In this document: in pieces, positions 51,123-60,474 of the stretch
How the letters are laid out: each line of letters opens with the position of its first letter
How positions within the stretch are numbered: position 1 is the first letter of the stretch
Assembly (NCBI GenBank): GCA_036563505.1
Contig: DATCMH010000021.1
Location: forward strand, 6,037-70,036
DNA length: 64,000 bases
Reading direction: 5' to 3'
Source: DATCMH01 sp036563505
Lineage (GTDB): Bacteria; Pseudomonadota; Alphaproteobacteria; Rhizobiales; Beijerinckiaceae
Translations under genes and position numbers: made by a program
The notes under the pieces: generated by a model
The model's database searches: none
The model's input: the letters and a program-made list of their open reading frames with translations, nothing else
Told to the model about the DNA's origin: nothing

Positions 51123-51866
51123 ATGAACATCGATCTGACGGGCAAGGTGGCCCTGGTCACGGGAGCCTCGCGTGGCATTGGCGCGGCAACCGCGCTGGCC
51201 TTGGCGCAAGCCGGAGCCGACGTGGCGATCAGCCATGCCAACTCGGCCGAGGCCGCCGAAACGGTGGCCAAAAACATCCGAGCGCTCGGCCGGCGGGCCG
51301 AAGTGATCCGCGCCGACCAGGCCGACCCGGCAGCTGTCGACGCGCTGGTGCGGAGCGTCGCCGAGGGGTTCGGCCGGCTCGACATCCTCGTCAACAACGC
51401 CGGCGTGTTCGCCACCGGGATGGTCGGGGAAACCACGGACGCGGATTACGAACGGCAGTTCGCCGTGAACGTGCGCGCCGTCTTCGCGGCGGTGCGTACG
51501 GCTTCGACGGTGATGGGGGAGGGCGGGCGCATCATCTCGACGGGCTCGGTTCTCGGCGACCGCACACCGTTTCCCGGCGGGTCGATTTACAGCGCGACGA
51601 AGGCCGCGGTTGCTTCGCTGACGCGCGGGTGGGCGCGCGACCTTGCTTCCCGCGGCATCACGGTCAACGCGGTGCAGCCCGGGCCCATCGACACCGAGAT
51701 GAACCCGGCAAACGGCGATCATGCAGCTGCGCTCACAGCCGGCACGGCGCTCGGACGTTACGGCCGGCCGGAGGAAATCGCCGCTGCCGTCGTGTTCCTC
51801 GCCTCTCCCCAGGCGTCCTACATCACCGGCACGACGCTCGACGTCGACGGCGGCTACAACGCCTGA
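51123..51866 (+). CDS. Short-chain dehydrogenase/reductase
   Basis: A 247-residue classical SDR. The cofactor motif TGASRGIG is at 13-20, NNAG is in DILVNNAGVFATG, and the catalytic Ser, Tyr and Lys are in IISTGSVLGDR and SIYSATKAAVASL. It probably uses NAD(P)(H) to reduce a carbonyl or oxidise an alcohol. The start at 51123 follows AGGAGACGACGG. It lies 12 bases before a GST gene and is controlled, by position, by the divergent TetR. Substrate unknown. Confidence 0.92.
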   Translation: MNIDLTGKVALVTGASRGIGAATALALAQAGADVAISHANSAEAAETVAKNIRALGRRAEVIRADQADPAAVDALVRSVAEGFGRLDILVNNAGVFATGMVGETTDADYERQFAVNVRAVFAAVRTASTVMGEGGRIISTGSVLGDRTPFPGGSIYSATKAAVASLTRGWARDLASRGITVNAVQPGPIDTEMNPANGDHAAALTAGTALGRYGRPEEIAAAVVFLASPQASYITGTTLDVDGGYNA

Positions 51867-51877
51867 GGAGGGCAACG

Positions 51878-52528
51878 ATGATCACCCTCTACGGTCACGG
51901 CTCGCCCAATCCGCACAAGGTCGCCATCGCGCTCGAGGAGCTCGGGCTTCCTTACGAGGCGAAGGTCATCGACACCGGCGCGGGCGAGCAGCACGAGCCC
52001 TGGTTCACGGCTTTGAGCCCCAACGCCAAGGTCCCGGCCATCGTCGACCACGACGCCGGACGGATCGTGTATGAGTCGAATGCGATCCTGATCTACCTGG
52101 CCGACAAGACCGGTCGCCTATTGCCGCCGGGCGGAGACCCGGAGCGCGACGAGGCGCTCCAGCTCCTGTTCGTGCAGGCAAGCAGCATGGGTCCGATGTT
52201 CGGTCAGCGGGCCTGGTTTGCGCTCTTCGCGCCGGAGAAGCCGCCGTCCGCCATCGAGCGCTATGTCCAGCAAGCCGATCGGATCGAGGCGGTGCTCGAC
52301 GGGCTGCTCGCCGGACGGGAGCACTTCCTTCGCAGCGGCTACTCCGTGGTCGACATCGCGGTGTTCGGCTGGGCGTGGTGCGCCGTGCATCAGGGATTTG
52401 CCATCGACGACCACCCGAATCTCGCGGCTTGGTACGATCGCGTGGCGGCTCGCCCGGCCGTGCAGAAGGGCGTCACCGTTCCGCTGCCCTTGCCCGACTT
52501 CACGCCGTTTCGGCAAAGGGCTGCCTGA
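51878..52528 (+). CDS. Glutathione S-transferase
   Basis: A 216-residue GST with thioredoxin-like N-terminal domain (ITLYGHGSPNPHKVAIALEELGLPYE) and a C-terminal helical domain. VPAIVDHDAGRIVYESNAILIYLADK includes the cis-Pro and the Glu-Ser pair that bind the gamma-glutamyl part of glutathione. The N-cap NGSPNxxK suggests a Ser rather than Tyr active site. GAGGAGGGCAAC precedes the ATG. With the SDR and TetR it suggests electrophile or xenobiotic response. Confidence 0.92.
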   Translation: MITLYGHGSPNPHKVAIALEELGLPYEAKVIDTGAGEQHEPWFTALSPNAKVPAIVDHDAGRIVYESNAILIYLADKTGRLLPPGGDPERDEALQLLFVQASSMGPMFGQRAWFALFAPEKPPSAIERYVQQADRIEAVLDGLLAGREHFLRSGYSVVDIAVFGWAWCAVHQGFAIDDHPNLAAWYDRVAARPAVQKGVTVPLPLPDFTPFRQRAA

Positions 52529-52597
52529 CCAGAGGGCGTCAGACCAGGCCTTGCATCGCTCTTGCATCGCTGGGCGCCGAGAGAGCGACAAAGGCCC

Positions 52598-52870
52598 ATG
52601 CTGAGACACTTATGCCTCGCGATCCTCACCGCACTGGCGGTTTGTCCGGCGCGGGCGAACACCGTCGGTTGCGGCGGGAATGCCGACACGTATGCCGAGG
52701 TTGTCGAGCGTCGCCCGCGGGAGCGCTCGCGCGGACCGGTCATGAGCGTTCCTGAAACGCTCTGCGCCGATCTGATCGAGCGCCGGTCCGGTCAGATCGA
52801 TTCGCTCCACGTCACGATCGGCGAGCCGGCCACGGCACAGCAGCGGCCGCGTCCCCGCGACCCCCGGTAG
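52598..52870 (+). CDS. Small exported protein, unknown function
   Basis: A 90-residue protein with a likely signal peptide (MLRHLCLAILTALAVCPARA, cut near residue 20). The mature part starts NTVGCGGNADTYAEVVERRP and has Cys at about 25 and 55. AAAGG lies six bases before the ATG at 52598; an ATG at 52562 would add 12 polar residues. No family recognised. It lies at the right end of the tetR-SDR-GST stretch, 114 bases before the helicase gene. Confidence 0.55.
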   Translation: MLRHLCLAILTALAVCPARANTVGCGGNADTYAEVVERRPRERSRGPVMSVPETLCADLIERRSGQIDSLHVTIGEPATAQQRPRPRDPR

Positions 52871-52984
52871 CGAAACGCGTCGCCAAACCCCATATCAGGG
52901 GCTCGCCCTCAAGGCTTCCAGCCGTTCGCCCGATCCGCGGCTCGCCCATGCTGGAACCCGCACCCCCGGCCCGACTTCCTCCGC

Positions 52985-55900
52985 ATGGCCCGTCGTTCGC
53001 TGAGCCCGCAACAGCGCTCCCGTGGCGTTACCGCCGTCCTGGGGCCGACCAATACGGGCAAGACCCACCTCGCCATCGAGCGCATGCTCGGCCACGATTC
53101 CGGCATGATCGGCCTGCCCCTGCGGCTGCTGGCGCGGGAGGTCTACCAGCGCGTGGTGGAGAAGGCGGGCGTCAACAACGTCGCCCTCGTCACGGGCGAG
53201 GAGAAGATCAAGCCGGAGCGCCCGCGCTACTGGATCTCCACCGTCGAGGCGATGCCCCGCGACCTCGACGTGTCCTTCGTCGCCGTCGATGAGATCCAGC
53301 TCGCCGCCGACCTCGACCGCGGCCACGTTTTCACCGACAGGTTGCTCAACCAGCGCGGGCGCTCCGAGACCCTGCTCATCGGCTCGGGCACCATGCGGCC
53401 CCTCGTCGAGGCGCTGCTGCCCGGCGTCCACGTCGTCACGCGCCCGCGCCTGTCGAAGCTCACCTTCGCCGGCGAGAAAAAGCTCTCGCGCCTTCCCCCG
53501 CGCACGGCCATCGTCGCCTTCTCGGCGGAGGAGGTCTACGCCATCGCCGAGCTGATCCGCCGCCAGCGCGGCGGAGCGGCGGTGGTGCTCGGCGCGCTCT
53601 CGCCGCGCACCCGCAACGCTCAGGTCGATCTCTACCAGTCGGGCGATGTGCAGTACCTCATCGCCACGGACGCGGTCGGGATGGGGCTCAACCTCGACGT
53701 CGACCACGTGGCCTTCGCCGGCAGCGCCAAGTTCGACGGGGTTCGCTTTCGGAAACTCTACCCGCCCGAGATCGGCCAGATCGCCGGCCGCGCCGGACGT
53801 CACCTGCGCGACGGCACCTTCGGCACCACGGGCCGCTGTCCGCCTTTCGACGCTGAACTCATCGAACAGCTCGAGAGCCACCAGTTCGAGCCGGTCAAGG
53901 TTCTACAGTGGCGCAACCCCGACCTGGAGTTCTCGTCGGTGGCGAAGCTCCAGGAGAGCCTGGCCGAGCAGCCGCGCGACCTCGGCCTGCTGCGGGCGCC
54001 CATGGCCGAGGACGTCGCGGCCCTGGAGATCGTGTCCCGCGACGAGGAGGTTCGCGGCTTGGCCCGGGGCAGGGCCGCGGTGGAGCGCCTCTGGGACGTC
54101 TGCCAGGTTCCCGACTACCGCAAGGTCTCGCCCGCGACCCATGCCGACCTCGTGTCGCAGCTCTATCGCTTCCTGATGCAGGACGGGGTGGTGCGCCCCG
54201 ACTGGTTCGCTCGCCACGTCGCCCTGCTCGATCGGGTCGAGGGCGACATCGACACGCTCTCGAACCGCATCGCCCAGGTGCGGACCTGGACCTTCGTCGC
54301 CAACCGGCCGGACTGGTTGGCCGACCCCGAGCATTGGCAGGGCGTGACGCGTCAGGTAGAGGACAGGCTTTCGGACGCGCTTCACGAGCGGCTGGCCCAG
54401 CGCTTCGTCGATCGGCGCACCAGCGTCCTCATGCGGCGCTTGAGAGAGAACGCGATGCTCGAAGCGGACATCACGGCGACCGGCGACGTCACCGTCGAGG
54501 GACAGCACGTCGGTCACCTGCACGGCTTCCAGTTCGTGCCGGATCCGCTGGCGGGCGGCGAGGAAGCGAAAACCTTGCGCAACGCCGCGGCGAAGGCGCT
54601 GGCCGGCGAGATCGACGCCCGCGCCGAACGCTTCTCCCTGGCGCCGGATACGTCCCTCGTTCTGTCCAACGACGGGACGATCCGCTGGCAGGGCGATCCG
54701 GTCGCAAAGCTCGAGCCGGGCGACAAGCTCTACGAGCCAAAGCTGCGGCTCTTGGCCGACGAGCAGCTCACGGGTCCATCCCGGGACAAGGTGGAGACCC
54801 GCCTCAAGGCCTGGCTGAAAGCCCATGTCGTGCGGCTGCTCGGGCCCGCGCTGCACCTGGAGGAGGCGCCGGAACTCAGCGGCCTCGCCCGCGGCATCGG
54901 CTTCCAGGTGGCCGAGGCGCTCGGCGTTCTGGAGCGCTCCCGCGTGCTGCAGGAGGTTCGCGGCCTCGACCAGGAGGGCCGCGCCTCCTTGCGCAAGCTC
55001 GGCCTTCGCTTCGGCGCTTATCACCTCTACCTGCCGGCCCTGCTCAAGCCCGGTCCCCGGACGCTCGCGGCCCAGCTCTGGGCCCTGCGCAACGGCGGCC
55101 TCGACCAGAAGGGCCTCGACGAGATCGCGCACCTCGCCGCGTCCGGCCGCACCTCCATTCCGGTTGATACCGAGATCGCGAAGGGCCTGTATCGGGCCGC
55201 GGGCTTCCGTGTCTGCGGCGGACGGGCGGTGCGCGTCGACATCCTGGAGCGCCTCGCCGACCAGATCCGCCCCGCCATCGCCTATCGTCCCGGCGTCACC
55301 CCGGGGGAGCCGCCGCCCGGGGCTGCCGACGGGGAAGGCTTCGTGCCCACCGTCACCATGACGTCCCTCGTCGGCTGCTCGGGAGAGGATTTCGCCTCGA
55401 TCCTGCGCTCGCTCGGCTACGTCTCGGACCGACGGCCGGGTCCGGCGATCACCGTGCCGCTCGTGGCAGCGCCCGCGCCGATCGTGCCGCCGACGGCCGT
55501 CCAGACCGCGCCGGACGTTGCTGCCGAGGCCGCTGCCGACGTTCCCGCGACGGATGGGGCAACGGACGCAACTGCCGGTGCCGATCTCTCCGCCGTGGCC
55601 CATGGCCAAGTGGACGATGCCGCCACGGCCGAGCCCGTCGCGGGGCCGGACGGGGGCGATGCGGTCGAGACCGCCGAAGCCACGCCGGCTTCGGACGGGG
55701 CGGACCCCGCGGCCGAGCCGACCCCTGTACCCGACTCCGACGTCGCAGCGGCCCCGGCCCTCGTCGAAACCGCCGCCGAAGAGGCGGCCGTGACGGCGGA
55801 GCTCGCGGTCGAGATGGCTGCCGCGTCCGACGCAGTCGCGGCGGCGAGCGTCGAGCCGGCGGCAGCGGAGCCCTCCGCCGATGCGCCCGCCCTCGATGCT

Positions 55901-56473
55901 CCTGCTCCCGAGATGCCCTCCGCCGAGGTGGCTGCGCCCGCCGAGGCCGAACTCCTTGAGGTCTGGCGTCAAGGGCGTCATCCGCGCGAAGCCGGTCAGC
56001 AGCCCCGCCGCGGTCGTCAGGACCGCCGCGAGCGCCGGGCCGATGGCGGGCGTCCGCAGGGCGAGCGCGGCCCGCGCGACGGCCAGCGCCCCGACGGCGG
56101 TCGCCCCCAGGATGGCGAGCGCCGGCAGGACGGGTCGCGCGGGCCACGGCCCGACCGGGGCCCTGGTCAGCGACCGCAAGGCCCGCGCCCTGAGCATCGC
56201 GCTCCGGAGCAGCGCGCCGATGGTCCGCGCCCAGACCGCCCGCCGCGGGATGAACGCGGCGCCCAGGGCGGCCGGCCCGAGCGCGATCCCAACCGCCCAC
56301 CCCGGGGCGATCGTGCGCCGCGGCCCGACCGTGGCCAGGACCGTCCTCGCGAGTGGTCGAACCAGGGCGCCGGGCGCCGCGACGAGCGTCGCGAGCGTCA
56401 GCCGGACCCGGATTCGCCCTTCGCCAAGCTGCTCGCCCTCAAGGAGCAGCTCCAGTCGCGCGACAAGCGGTAG
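52985..56473 (+). CDS. Suv3-like DEAD/DEAH helicase with long disordered tail
   Basis: A 1162-residue superfamily 2 RNA/DNA helicase. Walker A is LGPTNTGKTHL (19-29), the DEIQ box is in VSFVAVDEIQLAADLDRGHVFTDRLL, and motif VI is GQIAGRAGRHLRDG. The fold resembles mitochondrial Suv3 and bacterial homologues. A middle region (about 300-820) is partly conserved in Hyphomicrobiales. The tail from about 825 is acidic and Ala-rich, then from about 993 Arg/Gly/Asp/Pro-rich with RxxGGRPQ and RGDR-type repeats, likely disordered and RNA-binding. It ends DSPFAKLLALKEQLQSRDKR. The next gene (S4) has an AGGAG overlapping its stop. Confidence 0.9.
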   Translation: MARRSLSPQQRSRGVTAVLGPTNTGKTHLAIERMLGHDSGMIGLPLRLLAREVYQRVVEKAGVNNVALVTGEEKIKPERPRYWISTVEAMPRDLDVSFVAVDEIQLAADLDRGHVFTDRLLNQRGRSETLLIGSGTMRPLVEALLPGVHVVTRPRLSKLTFAGEKKLSRLPPRTAIVAFSAEEVYAIAELIRRQRGGAAVVLGALSPRTRNAQVDLYQSGDVQYLIATDAVGMGLNLDVDHVAFAGSAKFDGVRFRKLYPPEIGQIAGRAGRHLRDGTFGTTGRCPPFDAELIEQLESHQFEPVKVLQWRNPDLEFSSVAKLQESLAEQPRDLGLLRAPMAEDVAALEIVSRDEEVRGLARGRAAVERLWDVCQVPDYRKVSPATHADLVSQLYRFLMQDGVVRPDWFARHVALLDRVEGDIDTLSNRIAQVRTWTFVANRPDWLADPEHWQGVTRQVEDRLSDALHERLAQRFVDRRTSVLMRRLRENAMLEADITATGDVTVEGQHVGHLHGFQFVPDPLAGGEEAKTLRNAAAKALAGEIDARAERFSLAPDTSLVLSNDGTIRWQGDPVAKLEPGDKLYEPKLRLLADEQLTGPSRDKVETRLKAWLKAHVVRLLGPALHLEEAPELSGLARGIGFQVAEALGVLERSRVLQEVRGLDQEGRASLRKLGLRFGAYHLYLPALLKPGPRTLAAQLWALRNGGLDQKGLDEIAHLAASGRTSIPVDTEIAKGLYRAAGFRVCGGRAVRVDILERLADQIRPAIAYRPGVTPGEPPPGAADGEGFVPTVTMTSLVGCSGEDFASILRSLGYVSDRRPGPAITVPLVAAPAPIVPPTAVQTAPDVAAEAAADVPATDGATDATAGADLSAVAHGQVDDAATAEPVAGPDGGDAVETAEATPASDGADPAAEPTPVPDSDVAAAPALVETAAEEAAVTAELAVEMAAASDAVAAASVEPAAAEPSADAPALDAPAPEMPSAEVAAPAEAELLEVWRQGRHPREAGQQPRRGRQDRRERRADGGRPQGERGPRDGQRPDGGRPQDGERRQDGSRGPRPDRGPGQRPQGPRPEHRAPEQRADGPRPDRPPRDERGAQGGRPERDPNRPPRGDRAPRPDRGQDRPREWSNQGAGRRDERRERQPDPDSPFAKLLALKEQLQSRDKR

Positions 56474-56482
56474 GAGCGGCGC

Positions 56483-56758
56483 CTGCGCGAGGACCGGCAG
56501 CGGCTCGACAAGTGGCTGTGGTTCGCGCGCTTCGCGAAGACGCGCACGCTTGCGGCGAAACTCGTCACCGACGGTTTCGTGCGCGTGAACGGGCAGCGGG
56601 TCGAGAGCGCGGCGAAGGCGGTTGCTCTCGGTGACGTCATCACCGTCGCGAGCCGGCACGTCACGGCGGTGGTGCGCGTCGAGGCTCTGGGCGAGCGTCG
56701 GGGGCCGGCGCCCGAGGCGCGCCTGCTCTACGCCGAGCTCGGCCGCGACGACGCTTGA
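56483..56758 (+). CDS. S4-domain RNA-binding protein with probable CTG start
   Basis: A 91-residue protein of the heat-shock protein 15/S4 type: REDRQRLDKWLWFARFAKTRTLA at the start, then VTDGFVRVNGQRVESAAKAVALGD. There is no ATG, GTG or TTG in this frame between the helicase stop (TAG, 56471-56473) and the conserved domain; the first, a GTG at 56579, would remove half the S4 domain. AGGAG lies at 56472-56476, overlapping that stop, and a CTG sits at 56483, six bases later, so CTG initiation is the best explanation. The same frame as the helicase makes read-through of TAG another possibility. HSP15-like proteins rescue stalled 50S subunits; S4 domains bind RNA. Confidence 0.75.
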   Translation: MREDRQRLDKWLWFARFAKTRTLAAKLVTDGFVRVNGQRVESAAKAVALGDVITVASRHVTAVVRVEALGERRGPAPEARLLYAELGRDDA

Positions 56759-56828
56759 GCTTGTCAGTGCCAAGGGGAGGGGCTAGAGGCCGGTCCTTTC
56801 CCAAGGGATCTCATCCGAAGGACCGCCG

Positions 56829-57167
56829 ATGACCTACGTCGTCACCGAAAACTGCATCAAGTGCAAGTACATGGACTGCGTCGAGGTCTGCCCGGTGGAC
56901 TGCTTCTACGAGGGCGAGAACATGCTCGTCATCCACCCTGACGAGTGTATCGACTGCGGAGTTTGTGAACCGGAATGCCCGGCCGAGGCCATCAAGCCCG
57001 ATACCGAGCCGGGCCTGGAGACTTGGCTCAAGATCAACGCCGACATGGTGAAGAGCTGGCCCAACATCACGCAGAAAAAAGAAGCGCCCGCGGACGCCAA
57101 GAGCTTCGACGGGCAGCCCGGCAAGTACGAGGCCTATTTCTCGGCCAATCCGGGCGAAGGGGACTGA
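56829..57167 (+). CDS. fdxA: 7Fe-8S ferredoxin FdxA
   Basis: A 112-residue ferredoxin. The cysteines match the Azotobacter FdI type: C9, C17 and C50 for a [3Fe-4S] cluster, C21, C40, C43 and C46 for a [4Fe-4S] cluster, with extra C12 and C25. It carries electrons in the cytoplasm. The start at 56829 gives MTYVVTENCIKCKYMDCVEVC. It lies 70 bases after the S4 gene, the same order as in other Hyphomicrobiales, in a row with carD and an rpoH-type gene. Confidence 0.96.
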   Translation: MTYVVTENCIKCKYMDCVEVCPVDCFYEGENMLVIHPDECIDCGVCEPECPAEAIKPDTEPGLETWLKINADMVKSWPNITQKKEAPADAKSFDGQPGKYEAYFSANPGEGD

Positions 57168-57244
57168 GCGCGAGGCAGGCCGCTCGCCCGGAGCGGTGAC
57201 GGCCCTCCGGGAACCGCGGCCTCGGCAGCCCTGTTAAGGTTCGC

Positions 57245-58414
57245 ATGCCGAAGCGGACCTCGACACCCCCCGACACCCGAGCCCTGCAGCGGCTGCTCGA
57301 TTATCAGCGGGCGCTCGGCAATTTCAGCCGCGTCGCCACCGAGACCCTGCCGGTCGAGCGCATCCTGCAGCACGCGGCGGCCTCCGTGTCCCGCGTCACC
57401 CATGTGCGTCACGTCAAGGTTCTGCGCTACCGGGCCGACGAGGGCGATCTTCTGATCGAGGCAGGGGTGGGCTGGCGGCCGAACGTTGTCGGCCACGTCG
57501 CCCTGCCCATCGACGAAGCTTCGCCGCCGGGCCGCGCCCTTCAGACCGGCGCCGCGGTGATGATTTCGGACCTTGAGGGCGACTCCGAGTTCCGGGCTTC
57601 GCCGCTCCTGCGCGAACACGGCATTGTCGCTCTCCTCAACGTGCCGATCCGCCTCGACGGCGGCATTTGGGGCGTCCTTGAGGTCGACAGCACCGAACCG
57701 CGCGCCTTCGACGAGGGCGACATCGGCTTCCTCTCCGCCTACGCCAACATGCTCGGGCTCGCGATGCAGCGGGTGGAGGCGGATCGCAAGGCCGTCGAGA
57801 GCGTCGCCGAAGCCGCCCGCAAGGCGGCCGCGCAAGAAGTGATGCTGCGGGAACTCCAGCACCGCATGCGCAACAATTTCCAGATCATGAGCGCCTTCAT
57901 CGCCCTGCAGCGCCGGCGCTCCGAAACGCCGGACGCCCGCGCGCGGCTGACCCAGGTCATGGAGCGGGTCCAGGCCATCGCGCTGGCCCACGACCAGCTC
58001 TCCGTCCGGCAAACGGGAGAGGTGGAATTCGGCGACTATCTGCGGGCGCTCTGCGCGAACATCGACCCCGGACGTGAGGCCATTCGGATTCGGGTCGATG
58101 CCAGCGCCGCCACGCTACCCCTCGATCGGGCCGTGCCGGCGGGACTGGTCGTCAACGAACTCGTGACGAACGCGCTCAAATACGCCTTCGGGGACGAGGG
58201 CGGAACCGTCACGGTGACCTTTGCCCTGGAGCCGAGCCTGGGTGAAGCCTGCGTGCAGGTGGAGGATGACGGCTGCGGCTTCGGGGCTGGGCGCGAGGGG
58301 GGCCTGGGGCTCACCCTCGTGAACTCCTTCGCCGATCAGCTCGGCGGTCGCGTGGAGCGCGACGAGCCGGAGCGCGGCACCCGCATTCGGGTCGTCTTCC
58401 CGCTGCCGGTGTGA
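57245..58414 (+). CDS. GAF-domain sensor histidine kinase, HisKA_2 type
   Basis: A 389-residue soluble kinase. A GAF-like domain covers about 30-175 (ILQHAAASVSRVTHVRHVKVLRY and ALLNVPIRLDGGIWGVLEVDS). The phosphorylated His is in RELQHRMRNNFQIM (H206), of the HisKA_2 type linked to general stress response and light-type kinases. The HATPase domain has the N box VVNELVTNALKYAF and the G box EDDGCGFGAGREGGLGL. No membrane segment. The partner response regulator is not adjacent. In this family output often goes to a PhyR-like regulator, which is only inference here. Confidence 0.9.
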   Translation: MPKRTSTPPDTRALQRLLDYQRALGNFSRVATETLPVERILQHAAASVSRVTHVRHVKVLRYRADEGDLLIEAGVGWRPNVVGHVALPIDEASPPGRALQTGAAVMISDLEGDSEFRASPLLREHGIVALLNVPIRLDGGIWGVLEVDSTEPRAFDEGDIGFLSAYANMLGLAMQRVEADRKAVESVAEAARKAAAQEVMLRELQHRMRNNFQIMSAFIALQRRRSETPDARARLTQVMERVQAIALAHDQLSVRQTGEVEFGDYLRALCANIDPGREAIRIRVDASAATLPLDRAVPAGLVVNELVTNALKYAFGDEGGTVTVTFALEPSLGEACVQVEDDGCGFGAGREGGLGLTLVNSFADQLGGRVERDEPERGTRIRVVFPLPV

Positions 58415-58510
58415 CCGGGACGGCAGGGCTCGAAGCCTCGCGTTGCAGCCGAATCGGCCGGGAAAATCGGTTCAAGGCGCCCTGGAGCGTCGTGAGGCGG
58501 CGAAAAAGCG

Positions 58511-58539
58511 TTGATTTTCAGGTAGGGACGTGGTAGCTT
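58511..58539 (+). promoter_or_regulatory. Candidate promoter upstream of carD
   Basis: TTGATT (58511-58516), a 17-base spacer and TAGCTT (58534-58539) form a plausible housekeeping-sigma promoter in the 403-base gap between the kinase and carD genes. It lies about 280 bases before the carD start. No experimental support. Confidence 0.4.
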
Positions 58540-58545
58540 CCCCCT

Positions 58546-58738
58546 ATCGACGCCTGCGCTCGATGCGCTCCGCAACCCCGCAGATGAGCGGTTTCACATC
58601 ACTGGCATAACGACAACGTCCAGCTCGGGATGACCTTGATCGCATCCCGCGAACCGGACTGGGAAAGGGCGTTCGTAGACCTCGGCTGATACAGGGATCG
58701 ACGGCGGTTTCGCAAGCCCGCCGACGGTTAATTTTGTT
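58546..58738 (+). ncRNA. Candidate small RNA or attenuated leader upstream of carD
   Basis: The stretch between the promoter candidate and the terminator candidate at 58699-58738 has no convincing reading frame and a predicted size of about 190 bases. It contains several short inverted repeats, for example CTGCG...CGCAG near 58553-58599. It could be an independent RNA or a carD leader with premature termination. No named family was recognised. Confidence 0.3.
58699..58738 (+). terminator. Candidate terminator between kinase and carD genes
   Basis: CGACGGCGG (58699-58707) pairs with CCGCCGACG (58718-58726) with one mismatch over a ten-base loop, followed by GTTAATTTTGTT. The T-rich tail fits an intrinsic terminator, roughly 80 bases before the carD start. 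Confidence 0.5.
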
Positions 58739-58817
58739 CCTGAGAGACCCTGCTCGATGGAACGCCTCGATGCCGCGCTCGAACAGGGGCGCGGACGCGA
58801 CAGGAGATTTGCCTCGC

Positions 58818-59402
58818 ATGACGACGACCGCGAAGAAGACCGCTCACCGTCAAGGGTTCAAGACGGGCGAGGCCATCGTCTACCCGGCTCACGGCGTCGG
58901 CCGCATCACCGCCATCGAGGAGCAGGAGATCGCCGGCTTCAAGCTCGAGCTGTTCGTCGTCGCCTTCGAGAAAGACAAGATGGTCCTGCGCGTCCCGACG
59001 GCGAAGGCCGCGGCGGTCGGCATGCGCAAGCTCGCCGAGCCGGAGCTCGTCGCCAAGGCGCTCGAGGTTCTGACCGGCCGCGCCCGTGTCAAGCGGACCA
59101 TGTGGTCGCGTCGCGCTCAGGAATATGAGGCCAAGATCAATTCGGGCGACCTCATCGCCGTGACCGAGGTCGTGCGCGACCTCTACCGCTCCGAGGCCCA
59201 GCCTGAGCAGTCCTACTCCGAGCGCCAGCTCTACGAGGCGGCCCTCGACCGGCTCGTCCGCGAGATCTCGACCGTGAACCGCATCACGGAAACGGAAGCT
59301 CTCAAGCTCATCGAGCAGAGCCTCGCCAAGTCGCCGCGCCGTGCCAAGGGCGAAGCGGCTCCCGAGGGCGAGAGCGACGACCTGCAGGACGAGGCGGCCT
59401 GA
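58818..59402 (+). CDS. CarD/CdnL-family transcription regulator
   Basis: A 194-residue RNA-polymerase-binding protein. The Tudor-like RNAP-interaction domain begins FKTGEAIVYPAHGVGRITAIEEQEIAGFKLE, and the C-terminal helical DNA-interaction domain follows (RTMWSRRAQEYEAKINSGDLIAVTEVVRDLYR). CarD stabilises open complexes at rRNA and housekeeping promoters. The start at 58818 gives MTTTAKKTAHRQGFK after AGGAGATTTGCCTCGC. A terminator follows at 59436-59458. It lies between fdxA/kinase and an rpoH-type sigma gene. Confidence 0.95.
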   Translation: MTTTAKKTAHRQGFKTGEAIVYPAHGVGRITAIEEQEIAGFKLELFVVAFEKDKMVLRVPTAKAAAVGMRKLAEPELVAKALEVLTGRARVKRTMWSRRAQEYEAKINSGDLIAVTEVVRDLYRSEAQPEQSYSERQLYEAALDRLVREISTVNRITETEALKLIEQSLAKSPRRAKGEAAPEGESDDLQDEAA

Positions 59403-59435
59403 GCCCTTCGCTCCTCACCGAGACGCTGCACTGAC

Positions 59436-59458
59436 AAGCCCGGCCCCGCGCCGGGCTT
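59436..59458 (+). terminator. Rho-independent terminator of carD
   Basis: AAGCCCGGC (59436-59444) pairs perfectly with GCCGGGCTT (59450-59458) over a five-base loop CCCGC, followed by CGTCGTTTCG. It lies about 35 bases after the carD stop. Confidence 0.75.
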
Positions 59459-59589
59459 CGTCGTTTCGAGACCCCTTCGTCGCGAGGGTGTGACCACAAG
59501 TCATTCCAAACCCGTTTCCCTTGCGTCACCTCCCGTGATCCAATCGCTGCACCGCGGCGTAGGCCGTGCGACATCGCGAGGAGGAGAGC

Positions 59590-60462
<873 letters not shown>

Positions 60463-60474
60463 GACGAGGGAAGC

